A stretch of DNA of 64,000 bases from Paraglaciecola sp. L1A13 (GTDB lineage: Bacteria > Pseudomonadota > Gammaproteobacteria > Enterobacterales > Alteromonadaceae), in contig NZ_CP047024.1 in NCBI RefSeq assembly GCF_009796745.1, positions 3,968,001 to 4,032,000 on the forward strand, in the 5' to 3' direction. The position numbers were made by a program, and so were the translations under genes. Shown here in pieces: positions 9,247 through 19,320 of this stretch; the stretch's first letter is position 1, and every line of letters starts with the position of its first letter. The notes beneath the pieces are model-generated. The model was not told where the DNA came from, ran no database searches, and worked only from the letters and a program-made list of their open reading frames with translations.

Positions 9247-9397
9247 CATTTTTCCTTTAAGGTTAGGTATTTAATGCCCTAGATAGGGTGATCCATTATA
9301 CCACTATCTCGCGCATTCATAATAACGATATTGCAACCAAGAGGGTTGTTTTGGCGTTGGCATAAATGCGCGATTTTATCTGTCGGGTATAACAGTC

Positions 9398-10282
9398 TTA
9401 GTCAGGCACTTTCATTTTCATATTGCCGTCGTAGGCTGTATCTGGATCGCCTCCGTATCTGTGATTGCGGTTAAGCTGATCGATTACACTTATCTCTTTA
9501 GCACTGAGTTCAAACGAGTCAAGTTCAAGATTAGCTTTGATATTTTTCTCACTTTCAGCTTTAGGAATAGCGATACGCCCTTGCTGTATATCCCACTTTA
9601 AAATCACTTGCCCTGCACTGACCCCATATTTTTCAGCTATGTTTAGGATCACCGGATCTGCTATTGGTTTTTCACTGGTGGGAACACCACTCCACGTACC
9701 TGAGCCAAGTGGCGACCAGCAGGAGACATAAATATCATGTTTATCACACACCTCACATAACGCTTTCTGCGTTAAATACGGATGCAGCTCCAATTGGTTG
9801 TAAACCGGTTTCACTTTCGCAAAAGACAACAATTGTTCTATGTCTGATTGTCTAAAATTAGACAAGCCTAAGTGGCGTACCTTACCCTGCCCATTAAGGT
9901 GTTCTAACGCTTGCCATGTAGCTTGGGTTTTAGCTGGATTTGGCCAATGGACTAAATACAAGTCAATATAATCCATGTCTAAGCGTTTCAGGCTAGCATC
10001 AAAGGCTTTCAGGGTTTCGTCATAGCCTTGCTCGGTATCCCATACTTTACTAACGACAAAGAACGCTTCTCTTGGTATACCCGATGCTTTAATGGCTTTA
10101 CCCACACTACGCTCGTTGCCATAGAGCGAGGCTGTATCGATGTGGCGATACCCTGCTTTAATGGCTTTGAGTATAGTGTCGACGACATAGTCGTCATCTT
10201 GTTGCCACCCACCTATGGCACAAGTACCAAAACCTAGTGCGGGAAAGCGAGTGCCATCTTTTAATACGATTTCGTGCTGCAT
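9398..10282 (-). CDS. Aldo/keto reductase
   Basis: The 294-residue cytoplasmic enzyme has the (beta/alpha)8 aldo/keto reductase signature and the full catalytic tetrad: Asp49 (GYRHIDTA), Tyr54 (SLYGNE), Lys79 (VVSKVWD) and His112 (YLVHWP). The C-terminal segment IPKAESEKNIKAN matches the NADPH-binding signature of the family. It should reduce aldehydes or ketones, or 2,5-diketo-D-gluconate-like sugars, with NADPH. It is a single gene with no obvious pathway partners, so the physiological substrate is unknown. Length and motifs are normal. Confidence 0.9.
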   Translation of the reverse strand: MQHEIVLKDGTRFPALGFGTCAIGGWQQDDDYVVDTILKAIKAGYRHIDTASLYGNERSVGKAIKASGIPREAFFVVSKVWDTEQGYDETLKAFDASLKRLDMDYIDLYLVHWPNPAKTQATWQALEHLNGQGKVRHLGLSNFRQSDIEQLLSFAKVKPVYNQLELHPYLTQKALCEVCDKHDIYVSCWSPLGSGTWSGVPTSEKPIADPVILNIAEKYGVSAGQVILKWDIQQGRIAIPKAESEKNIKANLELDSFELSAKEISVIDQLNRNHRYGGDPDTAYDGNMKMKVPD

Positions 10283-10409
10283 GAATTATTCTCCTTTTCT
10301 AACATTAGATATGAGGCCGTGACATGCACATTCAAGTTAAAGCATATAAAACAATTGAGCCCGTATGAACAGTGCTGGCTTAGTAATAAGCGCGACGAAA
10401 AACAACGCT

Positions 10410-12191
10410 TTAGTACCCTACTGCCGCACCCTGTGGACGCCTAGCATCATTAGCACCATAATAAAGTCCGGCGCGAACTTTACCTGATACCCCCGCGTCA
10501 CTAACGTTAGACTTTTCTTCTTTTTTCATATCTGGTAGCCCTACCATAATGGCTTCAGCGGCGCCCCATGTGCCTCTTTCTAACATCGTGTAACCACGTG
10601 ATTTGAGAATTTTCAGGGTGTCGGGTGATATCCCTCTTTTTTCGTACATTACAATATCGGGTAGCCACTGTTGATGGATACGCGGTGCATTAACTGCTTC
10701 TTGTAAGTTCATGCCGTAGTCGATGATGTTCATTACCGTGTTGAGGGTAATAGTAATAATCAGTGAGCCCCCTGGTGAGCCAAGGACTAAAAAAGGTTGG
10801 TCATTCTTAGTCACTATGGTCGGTGACATAGAGGAAAGAGGACGTTTACCCGGGGCAATAGCATTGTTCTTGCCTTGCACTAGGCCAAACATATTTTTAC
10901 TACCAATTTTAGATGTGAAGTCATCCATTTCGTCGTTTAACCAAAATCCCGCGCCAGGGGCCATAACGCCTCCTCCAAAACGACCGTTAATGGTGTAAGT
11001 GGTTGAAACGGCATTACCGTTTTTATCGATAACGGAATAATGAGTGGTTTGCGGTTTTTCGTGAGGGGAAACCCCTGCCGCCAATTCACTTGATGGTGTG
11101 GCGTTAATCGGGTCTATTTGCTGACGAATTTTAGCTGCGTATTCTTTGCTAAGTAACTTTTCAACGGGCACCTCAACAAAGTCAGGGTCGCCTAGTAAAC
11201 TATTGCGATCAACAAACGCGTGGCGCATGGCTTCAACGGTGTAATGTATTGCATCAGACGAGCCATAGCCCATCGAGCTCATGTCATAGCCTTCCAATAT
11301 ATTGAGAATTTGGCACATAGTCGTGCCACCAGAGCTTGGCGGTGGAGCAGAAATAAAGTCGTAACCCCGATAGGAACATTTTATGGGCGTGCGTTCTTTT
11401 GCTGTATAGTTTGCAAAATCCGTTGCCGTTAAATAACCACCATTGGCTCGTGAGGCTTTTTCGATAGTTTTGGGTAAATCCCCCTTATAAAAAGCATCAG
11501 GTCCATTTTTAGCAATAGATTGTAAAGTCACGGCTAGTGCTTTTTGAGTAAGCCTGTCTCCCGGTTGCAGCGGGCTACCATCAGCGCGTAAAAAGATATT
11601 TTTTGCTTGCTCGTCACCGCGCATTTTCCCTAAGCTGGTATCAATAACATCCGTATCGCCACGGGTTAATATAAACCCTTGGTCGGCAAGCTTTATGGCT
11701 GGTGCCATAATCTGTGCTCGCGTCAGGGTGCCCGATCCAAAACGCGTTAAGGCTAACTCCAGCCCTTTCACAGTGCCTGGCACACCGATAGCTCCCCACC
11801 CCATGGTACTGGCTTTGGGAATAAGATTTCCATCTTGATCTTGGTACATTGCGGCACTAGCTGCGGCAGGTGCCATTTCGCGAAAATCAATGAAGTGATC
11901 GTTGCCATTAGCCAAATGTAAGGTCATAAACCCACCACCACCGATGTTACCGCAACAAGGATTAACAACCGCTTGTGCGTAACCTACCGCTACTGCAGCA
12001 TCGACGGCGTTACCGCCCAATTTCATAATTTCGATACCGGCTTGGGATGCAAAGCGCTGTGAAGAAACCACCATGCCATTTTCAGCTTCAACGGGTGGTA
12101 AAGATGCCCCGTAACTTTGCAACGACAAAAGAGGTGCGACTACCGATAGGGCTAAAAGTGACCCTTTCAGGAAGTATGTTTTATGTTTCAT
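10410..12191 (-). CDS. ggt: Gamma-glutamyltransferase
   Basis: The 593-residue precursor has an N-terminal signal peptide (hydrophobic stretch ending near SLQSYGA) for periplasmic export. The autoprocessing site is in PQTTHYSVID, with the nucleophile Thr at about residue 382. This splits the protein into a large and a small subunit. Other conserved blocks are the large-subunit motif GGNAVDAAVAVGYAQAVV, FREMAP and the small-subunit GSPGGSLI. The enzyme cleaves or transfers the gamma-glutamyl group of glutathione, allowing use of extracellular glutathione as an amino acid source. The gene is monocistronic as far as can be seen. Confidence 0.95.
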   Translation of the reverse strand: MKHKTYFLKGSLLALSVVAPLLSLQSYGASLPPVEAENGMVVSSQRFASQAGIEIMKLGGNAVDAAVAVGYAQAVVNPCCGNIGGGGFMTLHLANGNDHFIDFREMAPAAASAAMYQDQDGNLIPKASTMGWGAIGVPGTVKGLELALTRFGSGTLTRAQIMAPAIKLADQGFILTRGDTDVIDTSLGKMRGDEQAKNIFLRADGSPLQPGDRLTQKALAVTLQSIAKNGPDAFYKGDLPKTIEKASRANGGYLTATDFANYTAKERTPIKCSYRGYDFISAPPPSSGGTTMCQILNILEGYDMSSMGYGSSDAIHYTVEAMRHAFVDRNSLLGDPDFVEVPVEKLLSKEYAAKIRQQIDPINATPSSELAAGVSPHEKPQTTHYSVIDKNGNAVSTTYTINGRFGGGVMAPGAGFWLNDEMDDFTSKIGSKNMFGLVQGKNNAIAPGKRPLSSMSPTIVTKNDQPFLVLGSPGGSLIITITLNTVMNIIDYGMNLQEAVNAPRIHQQWLPDIVMYEKRGISPDTLKILKSRGYTMLERGTWGAAEAIMVGLPDMKKEEKSNVSDAGVSGKVRAGLYYGANDARRPQGAAVGY

Positions 12192-12538
12192 TTATTATTC
12201 CTAGTAATGGTCAATCGCGTCACATTATCAAAGACAGTCAAAAATGAAAAAGCAAAAAGTGTAAGCCTGTCCTTCTGCATGTCTCACGCTTTATCGCTGG
12301 CCATTTCACTGGACCATAAGCTGCATTACTTAGATGGCAACACGCGTTGAATTATGAGTAGGCTAATGAGTTAGGTTTACCCAAAGAATCTGTCTATTTT
12401 TATGTATTACGTATCTAAAAAGCGTTAGATTGGAATAATTTTACTGTGATGGTTTAACCATACTCGGTTAGCTGGCCTAAACGGCGCTAAGCAGTGCATA
12501 AAAAAGTGTGAAGGCCGGGTTGTTTACACAAATAAAAA

Positions 12539-12594
12539 AGGAGTCACCAAAAAGCGGCAGAGGAATATTGCCTGGGGTGAGTTGGGTGACTCCT
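12539..12594 (-). terminator. Rho-independent terminator of the yqjDEK-like operon
   Basis: A perfect 10-bp inverted repeat, AGGAGTCACC (12539-12548) and GGTGACTCCT (12585-12594), encloses a 36-nt loop. On the minus strand the second arm is followed by TTTTTTATTTG, a proper U-tract. It lies 63 bp beyond the stop codon of the 12658 gene, so it ends that leftward operon. The long loop is unusual for a simple terminator and could mark a small 3' RNA. The remainder of the 12192-12657 gap shows no gene. Confidence 0.75.
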
Positions 12595-12657
12595 AAAAAT
12601 CGTTATAACGCTACTCAGACGCGTATTCTGACAGCGTTATACTTTAAATTTGGATAG

Positions 12658-12924
12658 CTAAATTAGCTTAGCTAGGCTGACAATACGCATAATTAGCGGA
12701 ACGGTGGAAGGTTTGCTATCGCTAAGCATTCCTGTCAGTCCGCCTGCGGCGAATCCAGCTACGGGTGCCATAGGCAATCGACATAATTCTCGACCAGCAC
12801 TGGCAATCTGCTCTTTGCGCGCTAAAATTATTTGCTGATTTTCGTACGCTTTTCGCTCAATATTTTCCACGTCAGTTAGACGTCGACCGAGCAAGAGTCG
12901 GCTCATCGTTATACGATTTAACAC
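12658..12924 (-). CDS. Small protein, YqjK-like position, unknown function
   Basis: A small basic protein of about 88 residues with no confident family. The central part is charged and helical (VENIERKAYENQQIILARKE). The C-terminal half has a Gly/Ala/Pro-rich hydrophobic segment (MAPVAGFAAGGLTGML) that could contact a membrane. It is the third gene of a leftward operon whose first two genes resemble yqjD and yqjE. In enterobacteria the third gene is yqjK, also a short basic protein, so a positional equivalent is likely although I see no clear sequence match. The GTG at 12924 is chosen because AGGGG lies 7 nt before it; the GTG at 12930 would touch the ribosome-binding site. Confidence 0.55.
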   Translation of the reverse strand: MLNRITMSRLLLGRRLTDVENIERKAYENQQIILARKEQIASAGRELCRLPMAPVAGFAAGGLTGMLSDSKPSTVPLIMRIVSLAKLI

Positions 12925-12951
12925 GGGCACACCCCTATCAAATAAACAGGC

Positions 12952-13422
12952 TTAGTGCTGGCTAGCACTCGTTGTCTCTTTAGTATGGTCAGGTTTTGTT
13001 GTAAGACTTACATCGGTAGATAACGTAAGCGCCTCCCATGCGCGACTAAAGCTGATATGCCTTAATAGTGCACGTATAGTGGCAATTAACCCCCATAACA
13101 CCAAACCATTAAGCAATAAAATACTGCTTCCGACCCATGCCCAGTGCAAACCTAACTGGACTAAACCTAGTGCCAGCATTGCGTTGAGCGTCAACCATAA
13201 GGTTGCTCCAACGGCGGTTAACAACAGCACACCTGTCATTACAAGCAACAGAGCGCGAGCGGACAATTTCCATTCACGCCCCATTAATGTTTTGGCCAGC
13301 GAGAACTGGCGCTGATAACGCTGGCCTGCATCCGTTGCGGCCCCCATCATTTCCTTTATAAGATCGACCGCTTCGGCATCACTGCTTGCGTCTCTTGCCT
13401 GATCTGGGTTTGGCGTATTCAC
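12952..13422 (-). CDS. YqjE-like phage-holin-family inner membrane protein
   Basis: The 156-residue protein has a charged N-terminal helix, two strongly hydrophobic helices (about residues 57-82 and 88-116) and a polar C-terminus. This is the layout of the putative Actinobacterial Holin-X / YqjE family. The N-terminal DLIKEMMGAATDAGQRYQRQ segment fits the amphipathic helix seen in such proteins. It follows the yqjD-like gene by 4 bp and precedes a small basic protein gene, matching the yqjD-yqjE-yqjK order of enterobacteria. Those genes are linked to stationary phase and membrane-associated ribosomes; a similar role here is inference. Confidence 0.7.
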   Translation of the reverse strand: MNTPNPDQARDASSDAEAVDLIKEMMGAATDAGQRYQRQFSLAKTLMGREWKLSARALLLVMTGVLLLTAVGATLWLTLNAMLALGLVQLGLHWAWVGSSILLLNGLVLWGLIATIRALLRHISFSRAWEALTLSTDVSLTTKPDHTKETTSASQH

Positions 13423-13426
13423 TGTA

Positions 13427-13732
13427 TTAACGTCTACGAAGTAAAGAAGACAACAGCATACCGGCAGTAAACGCTATTCCCACGGTCGCGACAGGATTTT
13501 CAGCGGCGAAACGGCGTACTTCTGAGCCATTCCATTGCTTAACAATCTTGTCTTGAGTTTCCCCTAGAGATTCAGCCGAACGATGGGCGGTCTCACGCAC
13601 TGAGCGTTCTGCTTTTGAGGCTTTATCAGCTACTGCATCTACTGATTCATGCAAAGCTTCTTGAGCCCGCTTAGAAATAGGTGAGTCTTGTTTCGCAGTA
13701 GTATTCGATGACGCTGTTTTTGCATTTTCCAT
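13427..13732 (-). CDS. YqjD/ElaB-like (DUF883) membrane-anchored protein
   Basis: This 101-residue protein has a long amphipathic, Ala-rich helix (SVDAVADKASKAERSVRETA) and a C-terminal membrane anchor ending in RRR, including the family-typical ENPVATVGIAFTAG. In E. coli, YqjD and ElaB bind ribosomes through the N-terminal part and anchor them at the inner membrane in stationary phase. It is the first gene of a three-gene leftward operon, with a clear ribosome-binding site (AAGGGG) before the ATG. The assignment rests on architecture and the ENP motif; ribosome binding is inferred. Confidence 0.75.
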   Translation of the reverse strand: MENAKTASSNTTAKQDSPISKRAQEALHESVDAVADKASKAERSVRETAHRSAESLGETQDKIVKQWNGSEVRRFAAENPVATVGIAFTAGMLLSSLLRRR

Positions 13733-14091
13733 AGTAATCCCCTTACGATGTTACGGTGATCATCAAATGATTGAGTCACACATAGTTAGCCTAAAAATTT
13801 TCTAACTCAGCTAAAAAACTTATCTTGCTGGGTTGTTACAAAGATAAAAGCAATGGTTGTGCCAGTGTGATATTTAATTAAAAAGATTAAGAATAACAAG
13901 GCTTGTAGGGCCATTACATGCAACGGTAGACAGAGGGTAGGAAAGGGGGAGTGGGAATTAATTGCACTGGCTATGCAATTATTACGAACAACAAGAAACG
14001 CCCTCATTTGGATTTAAAAGCACACCAATCTGCATGCTTTTAAAGACACTCACACTAATTCAGTGAATTGCCCAACCAAAGGCTGTAACAA
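13733..14091. other. Intergenic region upstream of the yqjD-like operon
   Basis: About 360 bp with no convincing gene. A possible reading frame at 13807-14007 lacks a ribosome-binding site and any family-like pattern. The left part must contain the promoter of the leftward yqjD-like operon. A sequence CTAACTATG about 40 bp before the start codon could be a stationary-phase type -10 element, but this is weak. Confidence 0.3.
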
Positions 14092-14691
14092 TCACTTGGT
14101 TTTGCTCTTTCGATGTTGAAATTCGCTCTTAGATTGTGCGCCGCCAGTTAAGGCAACCCGCATGGCCGTTTCAACATCAATATCCAGTGAAGTGACTTTG
14201 CTGCGGTCGATATATAGGGTGTAGCCCCCGATCTGGTAACTCAGGGGAATATACACCCCAATTTTTTCAGCGTCCTTAAACAAGCTTTTACCACCATCTT
14301 GGTTGGTAACAAAACCAATAAGATGAATACTGTCGCTGATTTGAACCGACACCACACTTTGCATTTTTTGCTGCTTTCCAACGTTGATTAAATTCACCGC
14401 GTCTTGAATTGCACCATAAAATGTTTTAACCAATGGAATACGCTCGAATATGAGTTCACCCCAGTGCAATAAAACCTTAATTACGTAGGCATTGACCAAC
14501 AGTCCGGCAAAAAATAATAATACGATCCCCGTCACTAATCCCATACCTGGGAAGTACCATTGGGCAGGAATTATAGGAGTAAGCGCCATTTCAACGGTGG
14601 TAACAAGCCAATACAGTGCGTACAGGGTCAAGGTAATAGGGATTACCGCAAGCAGTCCTTGAACCACCAGCAGCATTATTTTTTTAAGCAT
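14092..14691 (-). CDS. DUF502 family inner membrane protein
   Basis: The 199-residue protein has two N-terminal transmembrane helices (about 5-30 and 50-75). A conserved soluble region follows with the DUF502 pattern (IPLVKTFYGAIQDAVNLI, then GFVTNQDGG and GVYIPLSYQIGGYTLYIDRS). No biochemical function is established for the family, though it is widespread in Proteobacteria and plants. The gene is single and leftward, with the start at 14691 next to a normal upstream region. There are no signs of truncation. Confidence 0.82.
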   Translation of the reverse strand: MLKKIMLLVVQGLLAVIPITLTLYALYWLVTTVEMALTPIIPAQWYFPGMGLVTGIVLLFFAGLLVNAYVIKVLLHWGELIFERIPLVKTFYGAIQDAVNLINVGKQQKMQSVVSVQISDSIHLIGFVTNQDGGKSLFKDAEKIGVYIPLSYQIGGYTLYIDRSKVTSLDIDVETAMRVALTGGAQSKSEFQHRKSKTK

Positions 14692-14862
14692 TGTTCTATC
14701 TCAGCGGAGGTCACAGAAGCAGTCATTCGACGCAATGAATCTGCAATATTTCATTGATTTGAAGGAATTTTATCACGTTTTACAAGCAAGTTAGCAGTTC
14801 CCGCATGGCAGATTTATAATCTTTATTCAACTCGCGAATTGAGCTGCTTGTAAATCCCCTGA

Positions 14863-16488
14863 TTACTGCACAAATTTTTGAATAATGGTTGCCATGCGAT
14901 CTTTCACATCCAACAAGGTTAAATTATCTTCATCACAGGACTGTGCATGTTTGCCATTTAATTTCGCAACCTGACTGAGCGAATTTAAGTGACTCAATAT
15001 TTGTTCTGTCACATTGGTTTGCTCACAAACTGCATCTACTATTTGCTGATTCACCTGGGAAATTTCTTCTATCGCACTGGTCACTGCTTTTAAGTTGCCA
15101 TCAGCCTCTAGTACCTTGTCCACACTAGATTTAGTTTGTTCTTGGCCTTGGCTTATGGCGTTCACCGCATCGGTTGTGCCCTTTTGCACATTAGCAATCA
15201 TTTGCTGGATTTCTTCAGTTGACTGCTGGGTCTTTGCCGCCAAGTTACGTACTTCATCTGCTACCACAGCAAATCCTCTGCCATGCTCGCCTGCTCGCGC
15301 GGCTTCGATAGCTGCATTCAATGCGAGTAAATTAGTTTGTTGGGCTATGCCTTGAATAACATCCAGTACGGAGCCAATTTTACGAGCATCTTCATTCAAA
15401 TCAGCAATAACTTTGGCGGTGTCTTCTATTTGCTGAGACGAACTTGATATGGTTTCAATGGTTTCTTGCATCACGTTAATACTCGTAACGGCAGATTGGC
15501 TGGCTTGGGCGGCAGAGTCCGCGGCGTTTTGCACAGAATCCGCAATACTTTGCGCCACCCGCGACAATTGCTGCACTGCATTTTGAACGCTTACGGTGCC
15601 ATTATTTTGCTCGGTAACGCCTTGGCTGATAGCCCCTGCACTGTCGACCAAACTTGAACAAACTCGGTCTAAATCTTGTTGGGTTGAGTCCAGTCCTGAG
15701 TAAATTTCAAGTAAATCGCTGCGTAAAGTCTCAATTGATTGCGCCATTTTACCTATTTCATCTTTGCGCTCAAAAGACAAAGGCTTCTCGAGACGGCCTA
15801 GACTGACGTAATAAATATGACGGCTAAGCTGACGCAGTGGTGTGGTGACCATGGCTTTAATGGCCCAAAGCAAAATCGCCACGCCTATCAAGAGCGTGAA
15901 TACCAAACTGATACTGCCCCACCACAGCGAGCTAGCGACTTGTTCATTTTGATACTGGTTCTGTGCGATAACGTGTTGGTTTATTTGTGCGCTTAGAGAT
16001 TCGAGCAATTTGGTGGGCGCGCGGTCAATACCCGTTACGGCGTTATCGCCAGCGTAAGGGTCAAAACCAGACTGAATAAATATCTCGTATCCTTTTTTAT
16101 ATTGTTGGAGTAAGGCGCTATGCTGAGCAGAGAAAAGAGCGAGCTGCTGACTAACGTCATCGCTCACGTCGATGCTTTCAAACTGCAGAAGATAATCCTC
16201 AATTTCATTGTGGCGAGCCAAAAAGCTATTCCAATACTTTTCTCGCTTAGCGCTATCTTTACCTCGCAGCAAAACGTTTTTCCATTCCTGAACTTGGCGC
16301 TTAAAATTTAAGTTCATGGTGTCGATAAGTAATGTTGCTTTGACGTCCCGCTCTAACAACTCACTATATTGCGTCATATGAGAGCTGAGATTATTGATTG
16401 TTACTGCCGCAATCAAACCAAGGACGATAACAAATGCCATCACTACACTGAATATTTTTGAACTTAGTTTTCTCATAGTAAACAGCAT
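14863..16488 (-). CDS. Methyl-accepting chemotaxis protein
   Basis: A 541-residue transmembrane chemoreceptor. TM1 spans about 11-29. A periplasmic helical sensor of about 155 residues follows, then TM2 (about 188-211), a HAMP domain (about 211-264) and a full cytoplasmic signalling hairpin. The highly conserved hairpin tip is recognisable in [20 protein letters not shown] followed by [19 protein letters not shown]. It passes ligand occupancy to CheA/CheW and so controls flagellar rotation. The periplasmic region has the all-helical look of 4HB or related bundles, and the ligand cannot be predicted. An alternative start four codons later (MRKLSS) is possible. Confidence 0.93.
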   Translation of the reverse strand: MLFTMRKLSSKIFSVVMAFVIVLGLIAAVTINNLSSHMTQYSELLERDVKATLLIDTMNLNFKRQVQEWKNVLLRGKDSAKREKYWNSFLARHNEIEDYLLQFESIDVSDDVSQQLALFSAQHSALLQQYKKGYEIFIQSGFDPYAGDNAVTGIDRAPTKLLESLSAQINQHVIAQNQYQNEQVASSLWWGSISLVFTLLIGVAILLWAIKAMVTTPLRQLSRHIYYVSLGRLEKPLSFERKDEIGKMAQSIETLRSDLLEIYSGLDSTQQDLDRVCSSLVDSAGAISQGVTEQNNGTVSVQNAVQQLSRVAQSIADSVQNAADSAAQASQSAVTSINVMQETIETISSSSQQIEDTAKVIADLNEDARKIGSVLDVIQGIAQQTNLLALNAAIEAARAGEHGRGFAVVADEVRNLAAKTQQSTEEIQQMIANVQKGTTDAVNAISQGQEQTKSSVDKVLEADGNLKAVTSAIEEISQVNQQIVDAVCEQTNVTEQILSHLNSLSQVAKLNGKHAQSCDEDNLTLLDVKDRMATIIQKFVQ

Positions 16489-16744
16489 CTTATCCTATTG
16501 AATTAACGAAAGGTTATTCCGATTTATCGGTAAAAAGGGTTAAATTCGTTTCTGATACACAGTATTCTTTAACACAATCCACGCACTTGATAATTATATA
16601 TCGCCCCATTCCAATATTTTATGAATAAAGTTGTTTAAGCTAAATATAATGACCCGTTTTCTGCGGCATTGGGTAGTCTTGTCCCGAGCGATAAATACTA
16701 TTTTGATTCTTGGTTTAACCATATTTTATAATGATAGTAGTTCG

Positions 16745-17246
16745 TTAATCGTGATTTGTGTCATCAATCCACTTAAGTTGGGTTAAGGGATAGCCTAAAA
16801 ACCATTTTGCCCTGTCTAGCACTATGCGTGTTTTAATGTGTTTAATAGATAACTTGGAATTGTCGCTTAAAGCCGTACATGCTTCGTTCAAGGCTTTGAT
16901 ATCGGGAAAACAACTAAGCTATATATAATCCACAGCGCCGCTGAGCTACATGCAATCCATGATATACGGCATATCTTTAATAACGTCAGCAAATTTGCGC
17001 CGCATCGCAGTACTGTTGTTATCAAAAGTAAAATACATCTTCACACAGCTGCTCTAAAACGACGGCAGCATGGGACCCTCTAAAATAGCCTGCTTCCTTT
17101 AACGCTTTAACCCGTTGAAAATACGCACTCGTGGATAGACTCACTTTTTCCGCTAATTCGATATTGGTTAAATTGGCTTGTAAATGCAAAACCGCCAGTA
17201 TTTTTTGGTTATAGCTATCAATTTTGATTTTTTTTATGTTTCTATG
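16745..17246 (-). pseudogene. Degenerate Lrp/AsnC-family regulator
   Basis: Read on the minus strand, the first part encodes a clear Lrp-type helix-turn-helix (KIDSYNQKILAVLHLQANL, then TNIELAEKVSLSTSAYFQRV and KALKEAGYFRG) but runs into a stop at about 17025. After a frameshift near 17030-17045 the second frame continues with the ligand-binding RAM domain (FDNNSTAMRRKFADVIKDMP, PDIKALNEACTALS, RAKWFLGYPLTQLKW), interrupted by TAG codons at 16946-16948 and 16919-16921. No start codon is visible in frame at the front. One frameshift, two nonsense codons and a lost start mark this as a decayed gene. It should be non-functional. The rest of the 16489-17549 gap (about 240 bp before and 300 bp after) shows nothing else. 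Confidence 0.85.
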
Positions 17247-17561
17247 CGAATGCCCCCTAAGCCTAGCGATTGGATTACGTATTAAAATGATAAATTACGC
17301 ACAGGGTTGATGGTTCAATAAATTATGTATGTCGACCAGCACGATAACATTGCGTGACGAAAACATTCCCGCGCTTAGCATCTCATTTCATCTCGAGGGA
17401 TACCCCCTACGAATACGCTCGCTGCATCATGTGAAAATGAAAAGAACAGATTAAGTAAACCTTAATAATCAACGCGCATGCTGGTGTTAACAAAGTGAGA
17501 CCCGAAATATGACAATAGGATATTGCCCCACCATGGCTGCTGTTATTAGGTGTACCAAATC

Positions 17562-19250
17562 GTGAATAAAAGTGCTTGTCTATCTCTTGCTGGCTTTATT
17601 GCTCTTTCACCTTGTAGCACATCACATGCCGCTACATTGACACAAGCTGGGTGCCTTGCACTTTTTGCAACAGACAGCGAGTCAAATGTACTAGAACCAA
17701 AGATTGAGCCCAAACTCATTGCACGAACCATCAACATTAATACTCAGCCAATCTTTGATGAAAGCGCAGATGACACGGTGGCAATACACAGGTTTGCCAA
17801 CTGGATGCACTATGACACCCAAGAAAGTGTGGTCAAACGCCTATTACCTTTTAAATCAGGGGAAGAGATCACTGCATACGAACTCGCCGAAGCAGAACGT
17901 ATATTGCGCAGTGAAAGCTACCTCAGAGATGCGAGTGTAACGGCTGAGCGGGACTGCGGTGGCAATACTCAGGTCGATGTGACCACCTGGGATAACTGGT
18001 CTTTGCTACCGACCTTTAGTTTTGGGCGCAAGGGGGGAGAAAACAAATTAGCCCTAGGCTTTGAGGAAGACAACGTTTTAGGCACAGGAATACGCACCAC
18101 TGTACGCTACAAAGAAGATGATCAGCGTTCAGGCTATCAAGTTGATTTTAGATCCCCTGTTCCTTATCTGTCTCACGCGACTATCTCTACCCGTTTTATG
18201 GACAATGACGATGGTCAATTGGTGCAGTTAATTCTCGATGATCCGTTTTATCAAAGCTCAACCAAGAATATGTTCAATATACATTATGAAACGGATCAAC
18301 GAACCGAACGTCTGTACCAAAATGGTGGGACCCGCAACCGGTTTGCGCTGGATCACGATTTTCAACAATTTACTTACGGTTGGCTACTTGATAACAACCT
18401 TCAGGCTGATAAATACGGAAACGTGCTGCGCTTAACGGCTGGTATCACCAAGGATCGTACTCGTTTTACCTTACCTGAGTTTGAACAAACCCCACAGGAC
18501 TCACTCTTCTTACCGGTCGACCGAGACTATCTTTACCCTTGGCTGGGGCTCGAGTACCGCCAAGCCGAATTCAAAGTGATGTCGAATGTATATCTCATTG
18601 GGCAAAACGAGGATGTGAACTTAGGTTGGCATCATAGTGTGCGTTTTGGGATCGATATGAACACTCAACAAACGGATTCTCGCTTGTTTCATTTGGACTT
18701 TAGCAGTGATAAGGGGTATCAGTGGCAAGATTATTTGCTGCTGTTATCCGCCCAAGGACAAAGTGTATTTGATGGCGATGAACAGAATCAATTGAAGATC
18801 GCTGTTAGCGCCGAGCATTTCTATCGACTCGACGACACTTGGTCATTGTATAGTAAGCAAAGTCTGGTGACATCTGCTCAGCAATTTCTCGATCAACCTG
18901 TGGTAATAGGTGGCGACACGGGAGCACGTGGTTATCCGTTGCAATATCAACACGGTGAGCATAGTGCTTTACTCAATGCAGAAGTACGCGTCTATCCAAA
19001 ATACAACATCTATAAATTATTCGACGTGGGTATGGTTGCCTTTGCCGATGTAGGCCGCGCTTGGGGCGGGGACGAAGCGAGGCTGAATGACTCCGACTCG
19101 ATACTATCAAGTGTCGGTATCGGCGCACGTATCTACGCCAGTCGCTCAAGCCATCGCAATGTCATTCACATCGATATCGCGAAGCCTTTAGTTAACTCTG
19201 AATTCGTCGATAGTTGGGAATGGCGCCTACAGGTTAAAAATAGCTTTTAA
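17562..19250 (+). CDS. Outer-membrane beta-barrel protein with POTRA domain (BamA/TamA superfamily)
   Basis: About 562 residues. A signal peptide ends near STSHA. Roughly 130 residues follow that resemble a POTRA module (KRLLPFKSGEEITAYELAEA, RILRSESYLRDASV), and then about 400 residues of alternating aromatic/polar beta strands, as in the Omp85 surface-antigen barrel. The segment PVVIGGDTGARGYPLQYQHG resembles the conserved barrel motif around RGY in Omp85 proteins. Such proteins insert or move proteins across the outer membrane; with a single POTRA this one differs from BamA. The cargo is unknown and no partner gene is adjacent. Two in-frame GTG starts exist (17550, 17562); I chose the second because it gives a compact signal peptide, but this is uncertain. 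Confidence 0.78.
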   Translation: MNKSACLSLAGFIALSPCSTSHAATLTQAGCLALFATDSESNVLEPKIEPKLIARTININTQPIFDESADDTVAIHRFANWMHYDTQESVVKRLLPFKSGEEITAYELAEAERILRSESYLRDASVTAERDCGGNTQVDVTTWDNWSLLPTFSFGRKGGENKLALGFEEDNVLGTGIRTTVRYKEDDQRSGYQVDFRSPVPYLSHATISTRFMDNDDGQLVQLILDDPFYQSSTKNMFNIHYETDQRTERLYQNGGTRNRFALDHDFQQFTYGWLLDNNLQADKYGNVLRLTAGITKDRTRFTLPEFEQTPQDSLFLPVDRDYLYPWLGLEYRQAEFKVMSNVYLIGQNEDVNLGWHHSVRFGIDMNTQQTDSRLFHLDFSSDKGYQWQDYLLLLSAQGQSVFDGDEQNQLKIAVSAEHFYRLDDTWSLYSKQSLVTSAQQFLDQPVVIGGDTGARGYPLQYQHGEHSALLNAEVRVYPKYNIYKLFDVGMVAFADVGRAWGGDEARLNDSDSILSSVGIGARIYASRSSHRNVIHIDIAKPLVNSEFVDSWEWRLQVKNSF

Positions 19251-19320
19251 CGTTCATCACGTCGCGCTATTTATCTTCATTAAATTTGGCCGACATTCCC
19301 ATAGGCAAAGCGTATTTAAC

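Noticed and set aside
13807..14007. 66-residue reading frame on the minus strand
   Set aside because: No ribosome-binding site, no family pattern, and its composition resembles non-coding intergenic DNA.
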